Assembly (NCBI GenBank): GCA_905331475.1
Contig: CAJNYU010001305.1
Location: 248,001-312,000 of the forward strand
Origin: Rotaria socialis
Taxonomy: Eukaryota > Rotifera > Eurotatoria > Philodinida > Philodinidae
DNA length: 64,000 nucleotides
Reading direction: 5' to 3'
Position numbers and translations under genes: made by a program. Below, piece by piece: positions 29,083-42,700 of the stretch (its first letter is position 1; each line of letters starts with the position of its first letter). The notes under the pieces were generated by a model that was given only the letters and a program-made list of their open reading frames with translations, did not search any database and had not been told where the DNA came from.

Positions 29083-29956
29083 TCTTTCTTCTCTTTCATC
29101 TTTTTCACATGCATGTATTTATAATTTAAATGAAACGACACAAACCTGCGCAGCAGGGAAAGAGAAAAATGAAACAGAGGCAAATAAATGGAGAGCAAGT
29201 TTTTACTACACGGTTCCTCTCCGACGGGATTAGATCTGACTGATCAAGTAGCCAAACGAACGATTGAAAGTATACACGTATATATATATATATATATATA
29301 GCTTATATGTATATACGTATATATATATATATATCAATTACATACTACATATCCTTCTTATCATTCGAATACTAAGGATGTTGAATTACAATTATCTTAA
29401 AGATGATATTGGTTTCTTTATTTTTCTTCTACTAACTTTTAGTGATCTTCTTTGCACACATTAGTGTTTTGTTTGTTGATCTTTTCCTTTTAATATAGCC
29501 AAAAATTTATGCTAGTTAAGTTCTTCACACTCCCGCCGGTGTCAAAAATAGTAAATCGGTTTTCTTGTTAATGACCTTCGATTATTTCACCTTTTTTTTC
29601 TTATAAAAGTCTAATTCTTATCTATGAGTTTTTATTAATCGGCTTAGCTACAACACGTCATCTACTATGCTGATCAATAAATTTCACAATACGAAAGGAT
29701 TTGTACTGAGAAAATGTATCGAATTAGGTATTGCAACAAAGACGAAGAGAATGCATATGCATGGTTTCAAATTACTCCTCATTCCACTTCAACTATGTTG
29801 ATAATAAAAAGGTATTTACGTATGTGCGAGTGTGTCTATTCTATTCGTATTGGTGTGCTGCGTCATTTCTTCGTCCTTTTAGTTTTTTTTTACTTTAATA
29901 ACAACAATAATAGTACAATCTGTATGATCACATTCTTCAATGATTGTATATTATAC

Positions 29957-29980
29957 ATATATATATATATATATATATAT
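29957..29980. repeat. (AT)n microsatellite
   Basis: About twelve AT units in the 28.8-30.5 kb spacer, one of several AT dinucleotide tracts there. Confidence 0.9.
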
Positions 29981-30526
29981 TCTTCAAATTCAATAGTAAA
30001 ATGAAGCTAACAAAACAAAGACAGACGACAAGCATAGATATTTATGTATATATATATATACATATATATGTGTTACCAATATTTCATCAAGGTTATCGAA
30101 AAATAAAAGAATCGAAGACATATTTTCTATTGGCCATATAAACGGATCTAACCAAACGTTTCTTTTTTCATAGATTTTAAATGATAAGGAAATGTGATCT
30201 TATTTCAATACACTTCACGATCAGAGAAATACATAACCATGCGTTATGCGATCGAGAAAGTATATAAGATGGTGATAATTATGAACAACCAACAATTAAG
30301 TTTGGATGGCAAACGAAGAAAAAAAAAGAGCCGATCTGCAATAGTTGTTGACTCAACCACACATATACATTCAAAAAAGTGTATATATGCGGTTTTAGAG
30401 CATCACTTCTATTCGAATAATTGCCAACGACATACATATATATACATATAACGAGTTACTTTTGGAATAAAATCCTTCGTTATTATTTCTGTGTATAGTT
30501 CAAGGCCAATAAAAGAGAAGAGAAAG

Positions 30527-32329
30527 TCAAATAGAAGTTGACTGTATTAGATATGGAGAAGAAGAACTGATCGATGGTTGTTGTCCTAGCCATGTATATG
30601 AATTAGTATCATGTTTGAATTTCAATGTTTGTCGTTCAGTAATAAGACGAAGTTGGCGTCGTCGACATTTATAATACCCATACAGACATAGAAGAGTTGC
30701 TATTAATATTATTAAACAGCCTATACTAACAATACAACCAAAAAGTAAATGCAATGCAGTATCGACTAAAAACAAAACAAAAAATGAATCACTATAGATT
30801 TAAAAAAGCAAAAAAAACGAATATATACTTTCCGCTTGTTTTACACGATCATGATGTGCTATTGCCGAAAACTTCTTAAATAATTCATCGATTTGTAAGA
30901 TCTCATTTGCTCGTTTTATATGATGCGCCGATAAATCAAAATTAAGATTAAAATCTTCTGCATCCTTGACTATTTTTATTAGTTTTTCGATTATATTTAT
31001 TGTTTGATTTTCTGATAGACTTGAAATAAGAGTAATATTACTTGCAAAAAGTATGGAACCAGATCTGTAGCCACAAGGAGATGATGAAGGAAAAAGTGAA
31101 GTCTTTTTTTCAAGGATTAGTCACTCACTGTAATGAATACAATTCAAATTGATTACAAAGAAAAGAGAACGACGAGTTATGACGGATTAAAGACAAAAAC
31201 TATATAAGCCAAAATAAAAATTCAAAATTATAAAGTAATTTGAAAGAGAATATCTACCAGATCTTGTAGATTAAAACGTAAATTTAGACTTAAACGAGAA
31301 TCAAGATTAGAGTAATCATCTGACCATAATCGATTGATGATTCGACCGAACCATAAGAATTTAAATTCTAAAAATACGTATGTTACTTAGTAAGCATAAT
31401 TCGCAATAAGAAAAGGTTCATTTTTATTTCAACCTGTTCTTAAGTTCGATGGTGACGATAGATAAGAGGTTGATGTTGAAAGTTGTTCATTCAATAAGTT
31501 TAAATCATTAGTTGTAGAAATATCGATAGATTCAATCGATGAATTCTGAATTATCGTAAGATCAGTGGTTGTATCTTGTGTAGTTGCATGAACGTTTGTT
31601 GATGCCGATTCATATTCTTTGATAAAATTAAATAAAATTTCGAATAAAAATTATTTAAAAGAAAAAAAATTACTTACGTGAACATGTAATACATAACGAT
31701 TGATTGAATACAGTTTCATTTGGTATTAATGGTATATCACCAGAAAAACGTCCTCGCATATACACAAAATATAAACATTGTTGCTCGTTAATCAATGAGG
31801 TGAAATCAAATATCGGCCGTACAGTTAATATACCCGATGAAGACACACGTTGAAATCTGACTAAAGATGAGCCATTTTGTTTTACAATAGTAATATTTGA
31901 TTCCGTCACATTGTATATATCCCAAAAACTTTGGTTATCATTTTCACTCCATCGAAGAGCATAAACAAGTCCTGCTGCCTATATGGTATTTTTTTCTCAT
32001 TAAAAGAGTATGAATGCAATGTTTTTTATTTTACATACTGGATTATCTAGAGAAGATGAAAGTCCAAAAGCATACCAGAAACCTTTCTCCAAAAGATTTG
32101 TTCGAAATTCAATAACAATTAGATTTGTCGTTGGAAAGATTTGCCAATCTAATGTGAATTTGATATTTAATTGATCAGTAGTTTGCCATCTACCAGCACA
32201 TTTGTCTAAATTAAAAGAGCTAAATACTGATTCTTATTACGAAACAACAGTTTTACCAGTATTAGATATTGAACTTGATATGACACTCCCAATAACAAAT
32301 AAGTTAAATATGAAACTACTTGGCTTCAT
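30527..32329 (-). CDS. Single-pass membrane protein with DOMON-like ectodomain (spliced)
   Basis: Starts at 32329 with a signal peptide (MKPSSFIFNLFVIGSVISSS). Exons then encode CAGRWQTTDQLNIKFTLDWQ, LIVIEFRTNLLEKGFWYAFG, LVYALRWSENDNQSFWDIYN and GILTVRPIFDF, a beta-rich pattern with W/F positions like DOMON domains. A Cys-containing end (INEQQCLYFVYMRG, QSLCITCSRK) and a Ser/Thr-rich stalk with several N-glycosylation sequons follow. Further exons (EFKFLWFGRIINRLWSDDYS, LSENQTINIIEKLIKIVKDA) lead to a transmembrane helix (LLFGCIVSIGCLIILIATLL), a basic stop-transfer segment CRRRQLR and a short cytoplasmic tail. It is probably a cell-surface protein, perhaps binding haem or sugar as some DOMON domains do. 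The exact exon joins near 31.1-31.4 kb are approximate, and I cannot name an orthologue. Confidence 0.68.
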
Positions 32330-35300
32330 CAAGTGTATAACACTAAGCTCTATTATTCACACCTCTAAGAAAAAGTAAAGAATTGTGATGGCAAACAAAC
32401 ATTGAAAGGAAATATTCGGACATCGAAGTACTTTGAACGATTCATTTTTCTTTTCGTTCTCTTCTATATATATATATACACATATATTGACTGTCGTCTA
32501 AACAACGAACATTTACTCATAGCTCCGCTCTCTCATATACACATTGAGTCAGTCTGCTTCAATGGGCGCCTGTTTCAGGATGCCAATATACACATATATA
32601 TATAAATGCACATGTTTAAAAAAACATATTCATTAATTGAAAGAACAATTAAACAATCTACTTGATTAATAGTAAGAGAATAGTTGACGGAGAGAAAATT
32701 AAAAAGTATTGTCTTGAAAAAGAACCAGCAGTCACGTATAAGAGGACACTTGACTTCATCGCTTCAATTCTTTCACTGTTAAATGAAAAAGAGTAAATCA
32801 ATTATTCTCAAGTGTATAAAATTTTTATTGAGTTATAAACGTGCTTTTTACTGCAATCAGCAGAAAAGCGATATCAAACATATTATTAACACGTTCACTT
32901 TTCTGATTCTCATTATATCATTCGTGGTGTAGTACATGACCGACAGCTCTTCCGAATAAAAAGATTAAATAGAACTGCTAATTGATTACAGGTAAAAAAA
33001 AGAGGCGTAGAATTACCTATGAAGTTCAGCCTTTGGATAGTTTTACTTGTTCTATATAAAAAATATTATAGTTCGATGGAGACATTGCTAATACTAATCG
33101 ACTTTAAATAATCAAGATAGCAAATTGATAAGACTAGTATGTTTGATTATGATATCTAGTCAAAATGAAAAACACTATGGATTCTATTTCAAAATTTTTT
33201 TCAATCGTTCTATAGAATATGAACCGATTCATTGAACCCAAATAGAATTGTTATCGATGCCATTAAGAACACTAAAGATAACGCAGTTAAAATTTCGAAG
33301 TGCAATCAAATCAATAATAAGAATAAGAAAAAACAATCACACGAGGAGCAAAAGAAAAGCAATAGAATAGAAAGTTAGCACATATGGCATAGAAAAAAAA
33401 AATGAATATGGACATAAAACAAAAGGAAAAAGCCGTAGATAAATAGTAATATATATGGTTACGAGATGCAAACATCTTATAGAACAGACCGAGCTACCTT
33501 CTTTTTAATAAATAGAACAAAAGAATTCATGCGCATGTGCTTGCCATTGAAAAACAATAGGAATACAATAAGAGACAACAAACTCCTGTTATAATCACAT
33601 TGAACGTATGAAGTCAATATACTTGTATATTCAATATCGCTTATGAATAGCGATACATGATCCTTAGTTCATTTCATTAGACACTTGTAATCTAAAAGTT
33701 TATTATAAAGTATGATAGATAATAGCACTTTGACCTTTTAAAAATCGGTTCAATCAATCATTCAGAAATATATAAGGAAACACGGTTGTTATTGGCAGAA
33801 TTGAATGAATATCGGATATAATCAAATCATTCGTCAAAAAGATTCGTAAATTAATCTTTTAATGTGATGATATGAGTGATCTCAACGCATTTTTTACTAC
33901 GAACTCACAATTCAAAATCATATTTGGCTTTTCTTGCATTAAAGTTCAATGCCTCTTATCCCATATTATGCGTTACTTGTACAATTTTTATATCTTTGCA
34001 AATCAATATCACTTTGAGATGTGGTTGAAGTAACTGTTGCATTTCTCAAAATTGCTATGAAATATTTTGATCATCGTTATTAACTAATATTGTTATATCA
34101 TATGTAGTATTCACTTTCATAAACTTCTTGTCTTTTTATAGCAACTGTAATCACATCTCACAGCATATTTCAATATGAGAGGTGATTACCATAATTTGTA
34201 TTCGCGAACTTTGGATTTTTTTTGTATCTATGATGTTTCTGGGTAACAGGGTTTATTTTGATCCTTTCCTTGTCGGAAAATTTTCTTTTTTCTTCAGCAG
34301 AATTTTAGTGTTTTATTAGATTTTTTCGTTCAACAATTTCAACAAAAGACATGTATCTATTTTGTAAAAGTCTTTTCTTCTTTTGGTCATACGTCCACTG
34401 ATCGTTTGCATAGTAAATCTCTGTCATCATTAGCCACCGATAAACTATCTACGTACGAGTTTTGAAGAAAGAGTCATCTTGGAAGAGTGATACAAGAAAG
34501 ATTCGAATTGAAACATCTACTGAGTTTACTATACTTGCTAAGAAAACAATAAACACAAAACACAAGAAAACACTGGAATGATTTGCTCGTTGTAGTGAGT
34601 TATCTTGTTTTTGATTAGATCGCATTGAAATCAAGATTCCTCTGAGGCTAACTATGCTAGTAAATTTGATGATATACAATCTAGATGTGTTGTTTCTCAT
34701 ACAACTTTAAATGAATAAGTTTTGTAAAACATGTAAGCATGAATAATGTTTATGTAAAAGATTGAGAGCAAACAAGAAATAACGTCCACTTGTTCAGCTT
34801 ACGTTTTAAAAATTTCCTCTAGGATATAGACAAGCAATACTGTTGAAGTCCCTCTTTTCACATTCTCCAATATTTATTATACACCTATTTGAAATTTCTA
34901 TCCACAGAAAAATGTCATCTCCTATAAGCCAGTCTCTAGGGAAGCATGTTCTTATTTCAACAAAAAAAAAACTCAAGTGATTTGAGTCTATGTCTATAAT
35001 CTTCAATATTATTACGAGATAATAAAGATACTGCTGTATTTATCTTTGATTTTTTTCTACATGAAGACTTTTAATTTACTAGTATCTGTTTCGATAAATT
35101 TTTTTTGTGTTAAAAATTGATTTGTTTACTCTGCTCTCTATACTATAGAGTTTTAAGTAAATATTATACACATGATTTTCATTTATGAAATAACAAAATA
35201 TTTCTAGAAGGCCAGTTCGTACTATTCCTTGAACTGATGCATTCAATGTGACAAATCAATAATAATACATTAAATAGTATTGTTTAGCATGAAAAGAGTT

Positions 35301-36036
35301 TATATACTCTCATTAATTTTAATTAAACAAGAATAGCTGATTGTATTGTTCGATTACTTGTTTATCTGTATGCCGCCAACAACATAGTATTTGCAACTCT
35401 TACAAATATAATTTAAAACAGAGCGCAATCACATTCTATCCTCATTTAACTACAAGTTCTATGTAAATTTTTGCTGCAGTAAATAATAATTACCACTGTT
35501 AGTCGATACAAAAAACATGAAATCTACCCCGAGATGTCATAGGAGAAGTTGTGACGATGTTAACATAGCAAATTTTTATTCGCATAGATAGAAAACTTAA
35601 TTTTCTGTTCCTTCGTATTGTCTAATAAATAATAGTTCAATACAAAAATGACATCTCGTTTTCAAACAAATTTACAACAAACAAAGGTTAGCCAGTAATG
35701 GTTAGGTATATGCGAACTAGTTTAAAGTTTCACCATACAATTGTTATCATCATTGATATTTCAATGTAATAATTAACATAGTTTTCTCTGTAGATAACAT
35801 AATTATCAGATGCATGTCTTGTGACATTAAAAATAGTTATATCAGGGTTAATACCAAGCTGTCGAAGGAGAAAAAAACTTCTAGTTGCCTCATTTTTTTT
35901 ATTGCATCATCGATAATCTTACAACAGAAATTTATTTGAATTTATATATAGTTCAACGTTTTCTTTTCGAATATGTCGATACGCAATCATAGATAAATTA
36001 ATGAGACAGTTTTAGTAATCTGAAGAATTATCTATT
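32330..36036. other. Gene-poor intergenic region
   Basis: About 3.7 kb of AT-rich sequence with short (TA)n runs near 32465-32480 and 32592-32604. Scattered short ORFs lack conserved features. No gene or structured repeat was found. Confidence 0.45.
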
Positions 36037-37052
36037 TTATAGGGCATGTCTAACGGCAGGGTTTGATGGAAAGCGACGTAATATTTCCTTGAAAATAATT
36101 TGATTCAATTCACGTCTAAATAATGGTGATGATAAAGAGTACACGAAAAATGTTGAAGAAAACTCGAGATGAATAAAAAATAACCAATATTATTGATGAA
36201 CAATTCAACTATTATACGAAGAGGTAATTTCGAATCGTGTATTATTATTGCTTGATAAAGAAAGTAACAAGGATTAATAATATTCAAACAAACCCAAAGA
36301 CATATTTGATTAAATAGCATTCTACAAATTTGAAAATCTCTTCTAGACATTTTAGTGAATTGTGCGGATTGTACAACATCAGACAATGGTACTGGTCTTG
36401 TTGCTCGTTTACTTCTATTAATATTAGTGAGTGTAAGAAGTCCAAAAATGAGCATCGTCAATGGTGGAATCAGTCCACGTTCAATCAATAAATAGACACT
36501 GAAGAATGTGCTATAAATACCTGTTCTCAAGGAACAGCCATCTTGTTGAATTTCATAGAAAACAGAAACTTGAATGTACATCAAACACCAAAGTAAATCA
36601 TTGCTAATGATCAGTCGCGCAGCAATCTTTGGTGAGCTCCATTAATGCCAATGAATATTCAATGGACCAGAAAAATGACGATCTATCGATGCCAAAATAA
36701 TATAATAACGTGGAACAGCAACAAAAACATAGAAAAAATAAAACCGAACTTTACAATACAACAGAGAAGTATTAATTGTTTGAATATCATAGCCATATTG
36801 AAGCATCCGTGTGAAAAGAGTAAAATTGAAGGTTAGAAATCGAACAGCACTAGAAGCTAGAAAGTACATGACACATGAATTCTTGCGAAGCGTTGATTGG
36901 CAATAGATGAAACAGTTAGTAGTTGACCCGAAATTCCCAATAAGTCAAACAAGACCCATTCCATATCTGGATATATTTCGATTGAGAATTATGATAAAAG
37001 TACTACAATAAGCTGAATTATCAACAAAAGTAGAATTGCTGATATTGGACAT
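36037..37052 (-). pseudogene. Rhodopsin-type GPCR pseudogene
   Basis: One long frame from the ATG at 37052 (MSNISNSTFVDNSAYC) to 36105 reads as a seven-transmembrane receptor: LRKNSCVMYFLASSAVRFL (TM2 region), LFTRMLQYGYDIQT, YCKVRFYFFYVFVAVPRYYI (TM3), then ASIDRHFS at the DRY position, GLIPPLTMLIFGLLTL (TM5), SRRDFQICRMLFNQICLWV (TM6) and NIINPCYFLYQ. It is broken by an in-frame TGA at 36945-36947 after TM1 (GMGLV*LIGNF) and an in-frame TAA at 36642-36644 after the DRH motif. A frameshift near 36130-36165 moves the TM7/C-tail (YSLSSPLFRREL) to another frame ending at 36037. There is no sign of introns that could skip the stops. It is a dead copy, or, less likely, an allele with sequencing errors. 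Confidence 0.8.
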
Positions 37053-38670
37053 TGTACAATGAGACTAACAATAATATCTCTGGAGAAAGGAAAATATGTT
37101 CCTACAGGAAGCCTTTACAATTTTTTTAAAATATAACTTCTACGGTATTTTCTGAATAAAAGATAAATATCTTTTTCTTCAGAAAGAAATCAAAATCTTC
37201 TTATGACGCCAATATATTCGAGACAGGCTCAAGAAAAGTGATGACGTCAATCATTTTGTGAGAGGTTAGAATGTTTGTTGAGAATAGTCTATTGTCAAAA
37301 AGAAAATGAAACTGAAAATGAAGAAATAAATTATGTCCTTATATTTGAGATAACGCTACGAGAAAGCCGAAATTTTATCAAAATATGATGAATTTTCATT
37401 ATGACTAAGCCTATTAAATAAGTATTAATTATGTCATAGAAAATATTTACTCAATTCAAGTCATGCTTTATGTGTGATATCGTATGTAAAAGTAATACAG
37501 ATACGTTTAATGAGTAGAAGAAATGACTCTCGCCATTTACTCGTAGAATTTCGAAAGCCTTTACTACTTGTTCAACTTATATTTAAGAAATTACCTGAAC
37601 AAAAATGAATACTAATTCTTTTACAATAAACCTATAGATTCCAACGAAGATAATAACTATCTTTAAAGGAGGCTGTAGACTCAAAACCAGCAAGTTTGCA
37701 ATAAAAAATATGATAGCGCATAGTCAGGTTAATATTCACTATTCTTCAGCTTGCAGAATAGTATGCCTATTCATTTGCTGCAAATTCCAGGCAAACAGAT
37801 TCATCGACTTTTAAAAACATCTTTATCAATTTTAAAAAGCTGAAAAAGTACAAGTAATTGAATTTTAAATTAGCATGGAATTTATTTATGTAACAATGAA
37901 GCAATTTACTGTTTTACATAGTAGCAAGTCTAAATTCGTAGTGATGAGCATATGATAATAAACTGAAAGAAAATTTGACTCAGTATAATTATTTTTAAAA
38001 CAAAAAATACACATAAGAGTTACAGTAAGCTTATTGTTTATTTATCAATGATAAAACATAATGAAATTAGAGCTATTTCTTTCTGTTGACATGCAGTACA
38101 GATAAAATTGTTACTATAACAATACGTCTTATACTAATACTATTCTCAAATTTAGAGTCTTATAGTGCTACCATGTTTTACTACATGTTTGTACCGAAAC
38201 CAACAGTGAATTGAAAATGTTTGCTTTCATTAAAAAATGAAATAAATATCTAACGTTTAGTTGTATACAATTTAAAAAAATCTCAAGAGCTCACTTCTTT
38301 GGAGCCACACCAATAGGATCTGCTGAAATATTAAAAATTAATCACATGTATTTTTTTTTGAAGAGTTACACATATATTTGTATATTCATAATTAATTGAT
38401 TCATTTATAGGAAATAAAAACATATTTAATTTCAATACTTTTCGCTAAGAAGCATTGTTAGACATGCGTGAATAATACTGCTAAAGAAGTTTTAATGACT
38501 TTACATAAATATGGTATTTCAATCAGTTATTTGTAATTCTTCAAAAGAAGATTTCATCTCTATTTCTTGTGTCAGTAGCTTCACCATTCGTGATTTACAA
38601 ATTGAAATAGTTTAGTGCTGACTAAAGTACTCATAATAATTTATCCACATAACGTGTGTTGAGAAAGGTC
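37053..38670. other. Intergenic, no gene seen
   Basis: AT-rich, no protein-like frame. This region lies between the GPCR pseudogene and the foldback element. Confidence 0.45.
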
Positions 38671-39149
38671 ATTGTAATTATATTATTTTTGTTTTACTCT
38701 TTCTTTATTTCAATGTGTTTTTATACTAATCATTTTCCTATTATAATAATTAATTATTTAATCGTAAGACGTTTCGGAGATATCTTTCTCTTTTTGCAGT
38801 TTTATTTTATTTGGTGTTGCGTTTTTGTTTTTACTATCTACAATACGTATCTGACTATTCGTTTTCTTTTTGTTTAATAATGGAACGGAACGTAAAAACA
38901 TATAAGCTTTATCGATCAATATTACCGTCTTGCCATTCCGTTCCACTATTAAAGAGAAAGAAAAACAATAGTTACATACGTATTGTAAATAGTAAAAACA
39001 AAAACATAACACCAAATAAAATAAAGCTGAAGTAGGAGAAAGATATCTTCGAAACGTCTTACGATTAACTAGTTAATTATTATAATAGAAAAATAATTAA
39101 TATAAAAGCACATTGAAATAAAGGAAGAGAAAAACAAAAATAATACAAT
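38671..39149. mobile_element. Long foldback (inverted-repeat) element, 479 bp
   Basis: The left arm (38671-38890) and right arm (about 38934-39149) are near-perfect reverse complements around a spacer of about 43 bp (38891-38933). Matching landmarks include TGGAACGGAA/TTCCGTTCCA next to the spacer, TACAATACGTATCTGACTA / its complement further out, and CTTTATTTCAATGTG / CACATTGAAATAAAG near the ends. Both strands therefore give similar spurious Phe/Tyr-rich frames. There is no coding content. It fits a foldback or hairpin MITE, and a transcript would form long dsRNA. No clear target-site duplication. Confidence 0.8.
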
Positions 39150-39704
39150 TTATCTGCATATTGTGATATTATATGCTGCAAAAAAATTAAATTTGAACTC
39201 GATTTACTAAGCTATAAATTAAGACTATTTGATCATAGTGATCTAAGGCAAAATCTATCTCACAAAAAAGTGTTTTTAAGTTAAAAAACGTACCAATATA
39301 TAACTAACGTGCTACTCGTTAATATGAGTCCATAAGATTAATTAGAATCCTAGAAGAGTTCTATAGTCATGTTCTATCTGCGTAAAGTGAAGATCATTGT
39401 AAAAGAATCGTATTCCTTGTTAAAGTATTTATGAAAAATGAACTATTATTACTACAGATATTTGGGATATGATTTAGTATATTCTCATTCAACAGTTATT
39501 AAGTGAAACATATTAGGTCGATTGGTAGGAAGAACTTGACAAGATTCTAGTGTAAGTATTTAGTTAATATTTTAGTAAGCAACATTATAGAATAGAGTTT
39601 TTTCTATAATTGAGCTTATTTATGTTTCATGCCTTTATTGAAAAACCAAAAAATTTATGAAAATAATCATACAAAAAAAAACATTCTTCTACATATCCAT
39701 GACA
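39150..39704. other. Intergenic, 3' of androglobin
   Basis: AT-rich 3' flank of the androglobin gene; nothing else recognised. Confidence 0.45.
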
Positions 39705-42700
39705 TTATTTTTTGCCTTTCTTTCCAGCCGAACCTTTACCTTTGGCTGGAGGTGCGGCAGCCTTAGCTTTTTCTGCTGCTGCAATTAATTCTTGCTCTTG
39801 AGCAGCTAATTCTGCAAGACGTTTACGTTCAATGTCAAGAAAACGTTGTCGAAATGCTTCACGTGGTTCATTAATAGCACGACGAGATTGATCAATCTTC
39901 GCTTGTAAATCAATATATTCTTCTAATTGACGAATTTTTTCTTTATATCTATTATGATGATCTTCTTCACGAGTGTGACGAATTTCGTCTGTATATTTAG
40001 CATATTCCATAAATTCAGCCTGACGACGGCGTAAATCTTCTTGTTCGAATAACGGATCTAATACAATTGGTTCTTCAGCAAGCATTTTATTTCTAAAATT
40101 GAAATTAAAAAAATTGATTTCTTTATTATTTAAGAAATAAATATTCAATCACTTGATAAAAGATTTAATGTCAAGTGGAGGTAAGATAACTTTAGGTTTC
40201 GCTGGTGGTGGTTGATCTAAAAGAGGCTCATCGATTACGGGCAGTGGTATTAAAGGTTCTTGTGGTGTTGCTGTTGATTCAGCTTGTTTGGATGCATCGT
40301 CTTTAGCAGCGCCTTTTTTATTTGCTGCTGACGAGCCACCTTTCTTTGTTGCTGCTGCTGCTGCAGTTGACGTTTGTTTAGCAGCGTGCTGTTGGTCAGT
40401 AGCTGGCGCAGTCGTAGAAGTAGTAGTTGCATCGAGTGTTTCTTCGCCAGTACGACTGTCGGGTCGTTTTGTTGTGCCATCTATTGCACTCGATGATGGT
40501 CGTTCGTCGGGTTTCGGTTGTAAAGATTCAAGAAACTTTTGTCTTGCTTTCATGGATTTTTGAGCACGGCCAGCTTCTACTGTTTCCCATGCTTTCTTCA
40601 TATTGATTAATTCTTCATTTCGTTCAGTATCTTTTTTAATTATTATTTCATCCTATCAGGGAAAAATAGTCAAACATTTAAGTATGATTCTGTAGTATTT
40701 ATCTCAAATATTCATACCGCTTTGTCTGCGTCAGATACTACACGTAATATCCAATGAGGTCTGTTCGTATCAATCGTTTTTTCTGAATTTCCTTTAGCTG
40801 TACTCGGTCGAGCCGATGTAGTAGAACCACTTTTACCAGCGGCACCACCAGTTACAGCGCCTTTTCCTTTTCCAGCTGCTGCTGTTGCGCCTGTGCTTGA
40901 TTGACCTGCTCGTTTGTTACCGGCACCTGCTCCACCTGCCGCTGTTCCATCCATTTTAGTTGGCGTAGATTGTCGATTAAATACTAGATTCAAATAGATC
41001 GATTCACTGATAGAAAAAATAGAACAAAAAAATAGAAATATTCTTTTTACTTTTCAATTCATTTTTTTCTTGTTCTTTAAGTTGTTCAACGAATTGCCAT
41101 TGAGTGGGTGTCAATGGCCATGTTTTACGAAGAACTGTTGCTTGAATAACATATTTATGAATCTAAACAATATTATTATAGCATGTATATGCAATGCCTC
41201 CAAGAAAGAAAGGAAAAAAGTTTATATCACTACTTTTTCTTCTTCGTCTCCCATGAGTCCTGTTCGGCTGCTTGATCTCTAAAATATAACAATATGCTAT
41301 TTTTCAAAGAGAAACGCAACTATTCATCTGTGAAAATGGAAGGGATTTCATAACATGCAGGAAATAAAAAGAATATTTGCAAAAATACAGAAAAAGATAA
41401 TATATTCATTCACTGGAATACGTTTTTTTCTGTTAGGTAACTAAATAAAGATATATGTAATAAATAAATAAATAAATATGTATACGTATATAGATTTATA
41501 TTTAATAAATAGAATTATATAGACGTACACTTCTCTTTTCGCTTCCACTCTTGTCTTTGTCTGATCGACCACTACCTATAGTTGATGCTTCGGCAACACT
41601 TCCTCGTTGTGTATTTCCAGCAGCATTTTTATTACTATCTTTTTTGGTTGCTCCTTAAAAATAAAAATAAAATATTATTTCTGTAATAATGACAATATTC
41701 ATGGAATCAACGAACCTCCTGTTTTCGAAGGTGGTCGTGATAAGGGTTGATTTGTTGTAGTTGATGTAGCTGGGTAAATAACATCTCTCATGAATAAAAA
41801 TGCAGGCAAAACAACACTGCCTTTGCCCTCAACACTGGCTATTTCGTCATTATTATTTAATACAGTCAAACGTATTAAAACATCAGATTTGGATGTACTA
41901 AACTGAACACTAGCTAAGTGAAAATTACGACCAGTTTGATTGACATCATCCGCAACAGTTACACGATATCTAACAAAAAAGTGACTTGATTTTCTAATTT
42001 TGTTAATTTTTTTATGAAAAGATTTTACCTGCATATTACAGTTTGTTTATTTGGAACATAATAATCTTTTATTTCCTTAGTTATGAATGATGATGTTATT
42101 TGTTCAACGCGTGGCTCAGGCAAATGCGTGTAAGATGTCAACAGACGAAGACGAAAACGACCAGTTGGAATGGATTGATCAAGTGATATTCCTTCAGCAA
42201 AAAATGTGTAACCAAACTATTCGTTGAAAAAAATCACGAAGGATAACAAAATTTTTAAACAAATATTTTTAATTGGAATATCTAATTTTACTTTATTTTT
42301 CGTAAATATCGTTGGTGCTAGTCGATTGAAAATAAGTGTCATTTCCTCATATGTATCATTATTAATAACACGTAAAAGCGAATTTTGTGCATGAGCAAGA
42401 AGTTTACCAGAAAGAAAACCTTCTTCAACGACATAAAAAATTTCCCTATCGAAATAGAAGAGAAGATATTTTCTTTGTTTAAAATAATCTTCTATATACC
42501 GAAATACAGTGAACCAAGAATTTGCTTGTTGTTCTTGATATTGCCCATGATAATCTCGATATGTGACCATATTCCAATCGTCATTACGAAATTGAAAACA
42601 TTGTATTAATTGTGGTTTACTTACCATTAAATTTCTTTTATTCAAAAGGCAAAGATAAATCACGAATTCAACTTTAAAACAAAACAAAAGTCTACCTACC

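Larger units (their letters stand above)
28781..30526. other. Intergenic, microsatellite-rich
   Basis: Contains (CT)n at about 29058-29082, (TA)n at about 29280-29300 and 29317-29333, (AT)n at about 29957-29980 and (TA)n at about 30045-30068. The long open frames here are translations of these repeats (YIYIYI) and are not genes. It should include the promoter of PDZ copy B. Confidence 0.6.

Noticed and set aside
29264..30141. ORFs rich in YIYIYI
   Set aside because: Translations of (TA)n microsatellites, not genes.
36037..37052. Reading the GPCR region as an intact spliced gene
   Set aside because: The two stops lie in one continuous frame within conserved transmembrane segments, with no plausible intron around them, and the C-terminal part needs a frameshift.
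38656..39035. Three Phe/Tyr-rich ORFs on both strands
   Set aside because: They mirror each other because they lie in the arms of the foldback element.
40250..40563. Gln-rich minus frame and Ala/Val-rich plus frame
   Set aside because: Shadow frames of the low-complexity androglobin exon.
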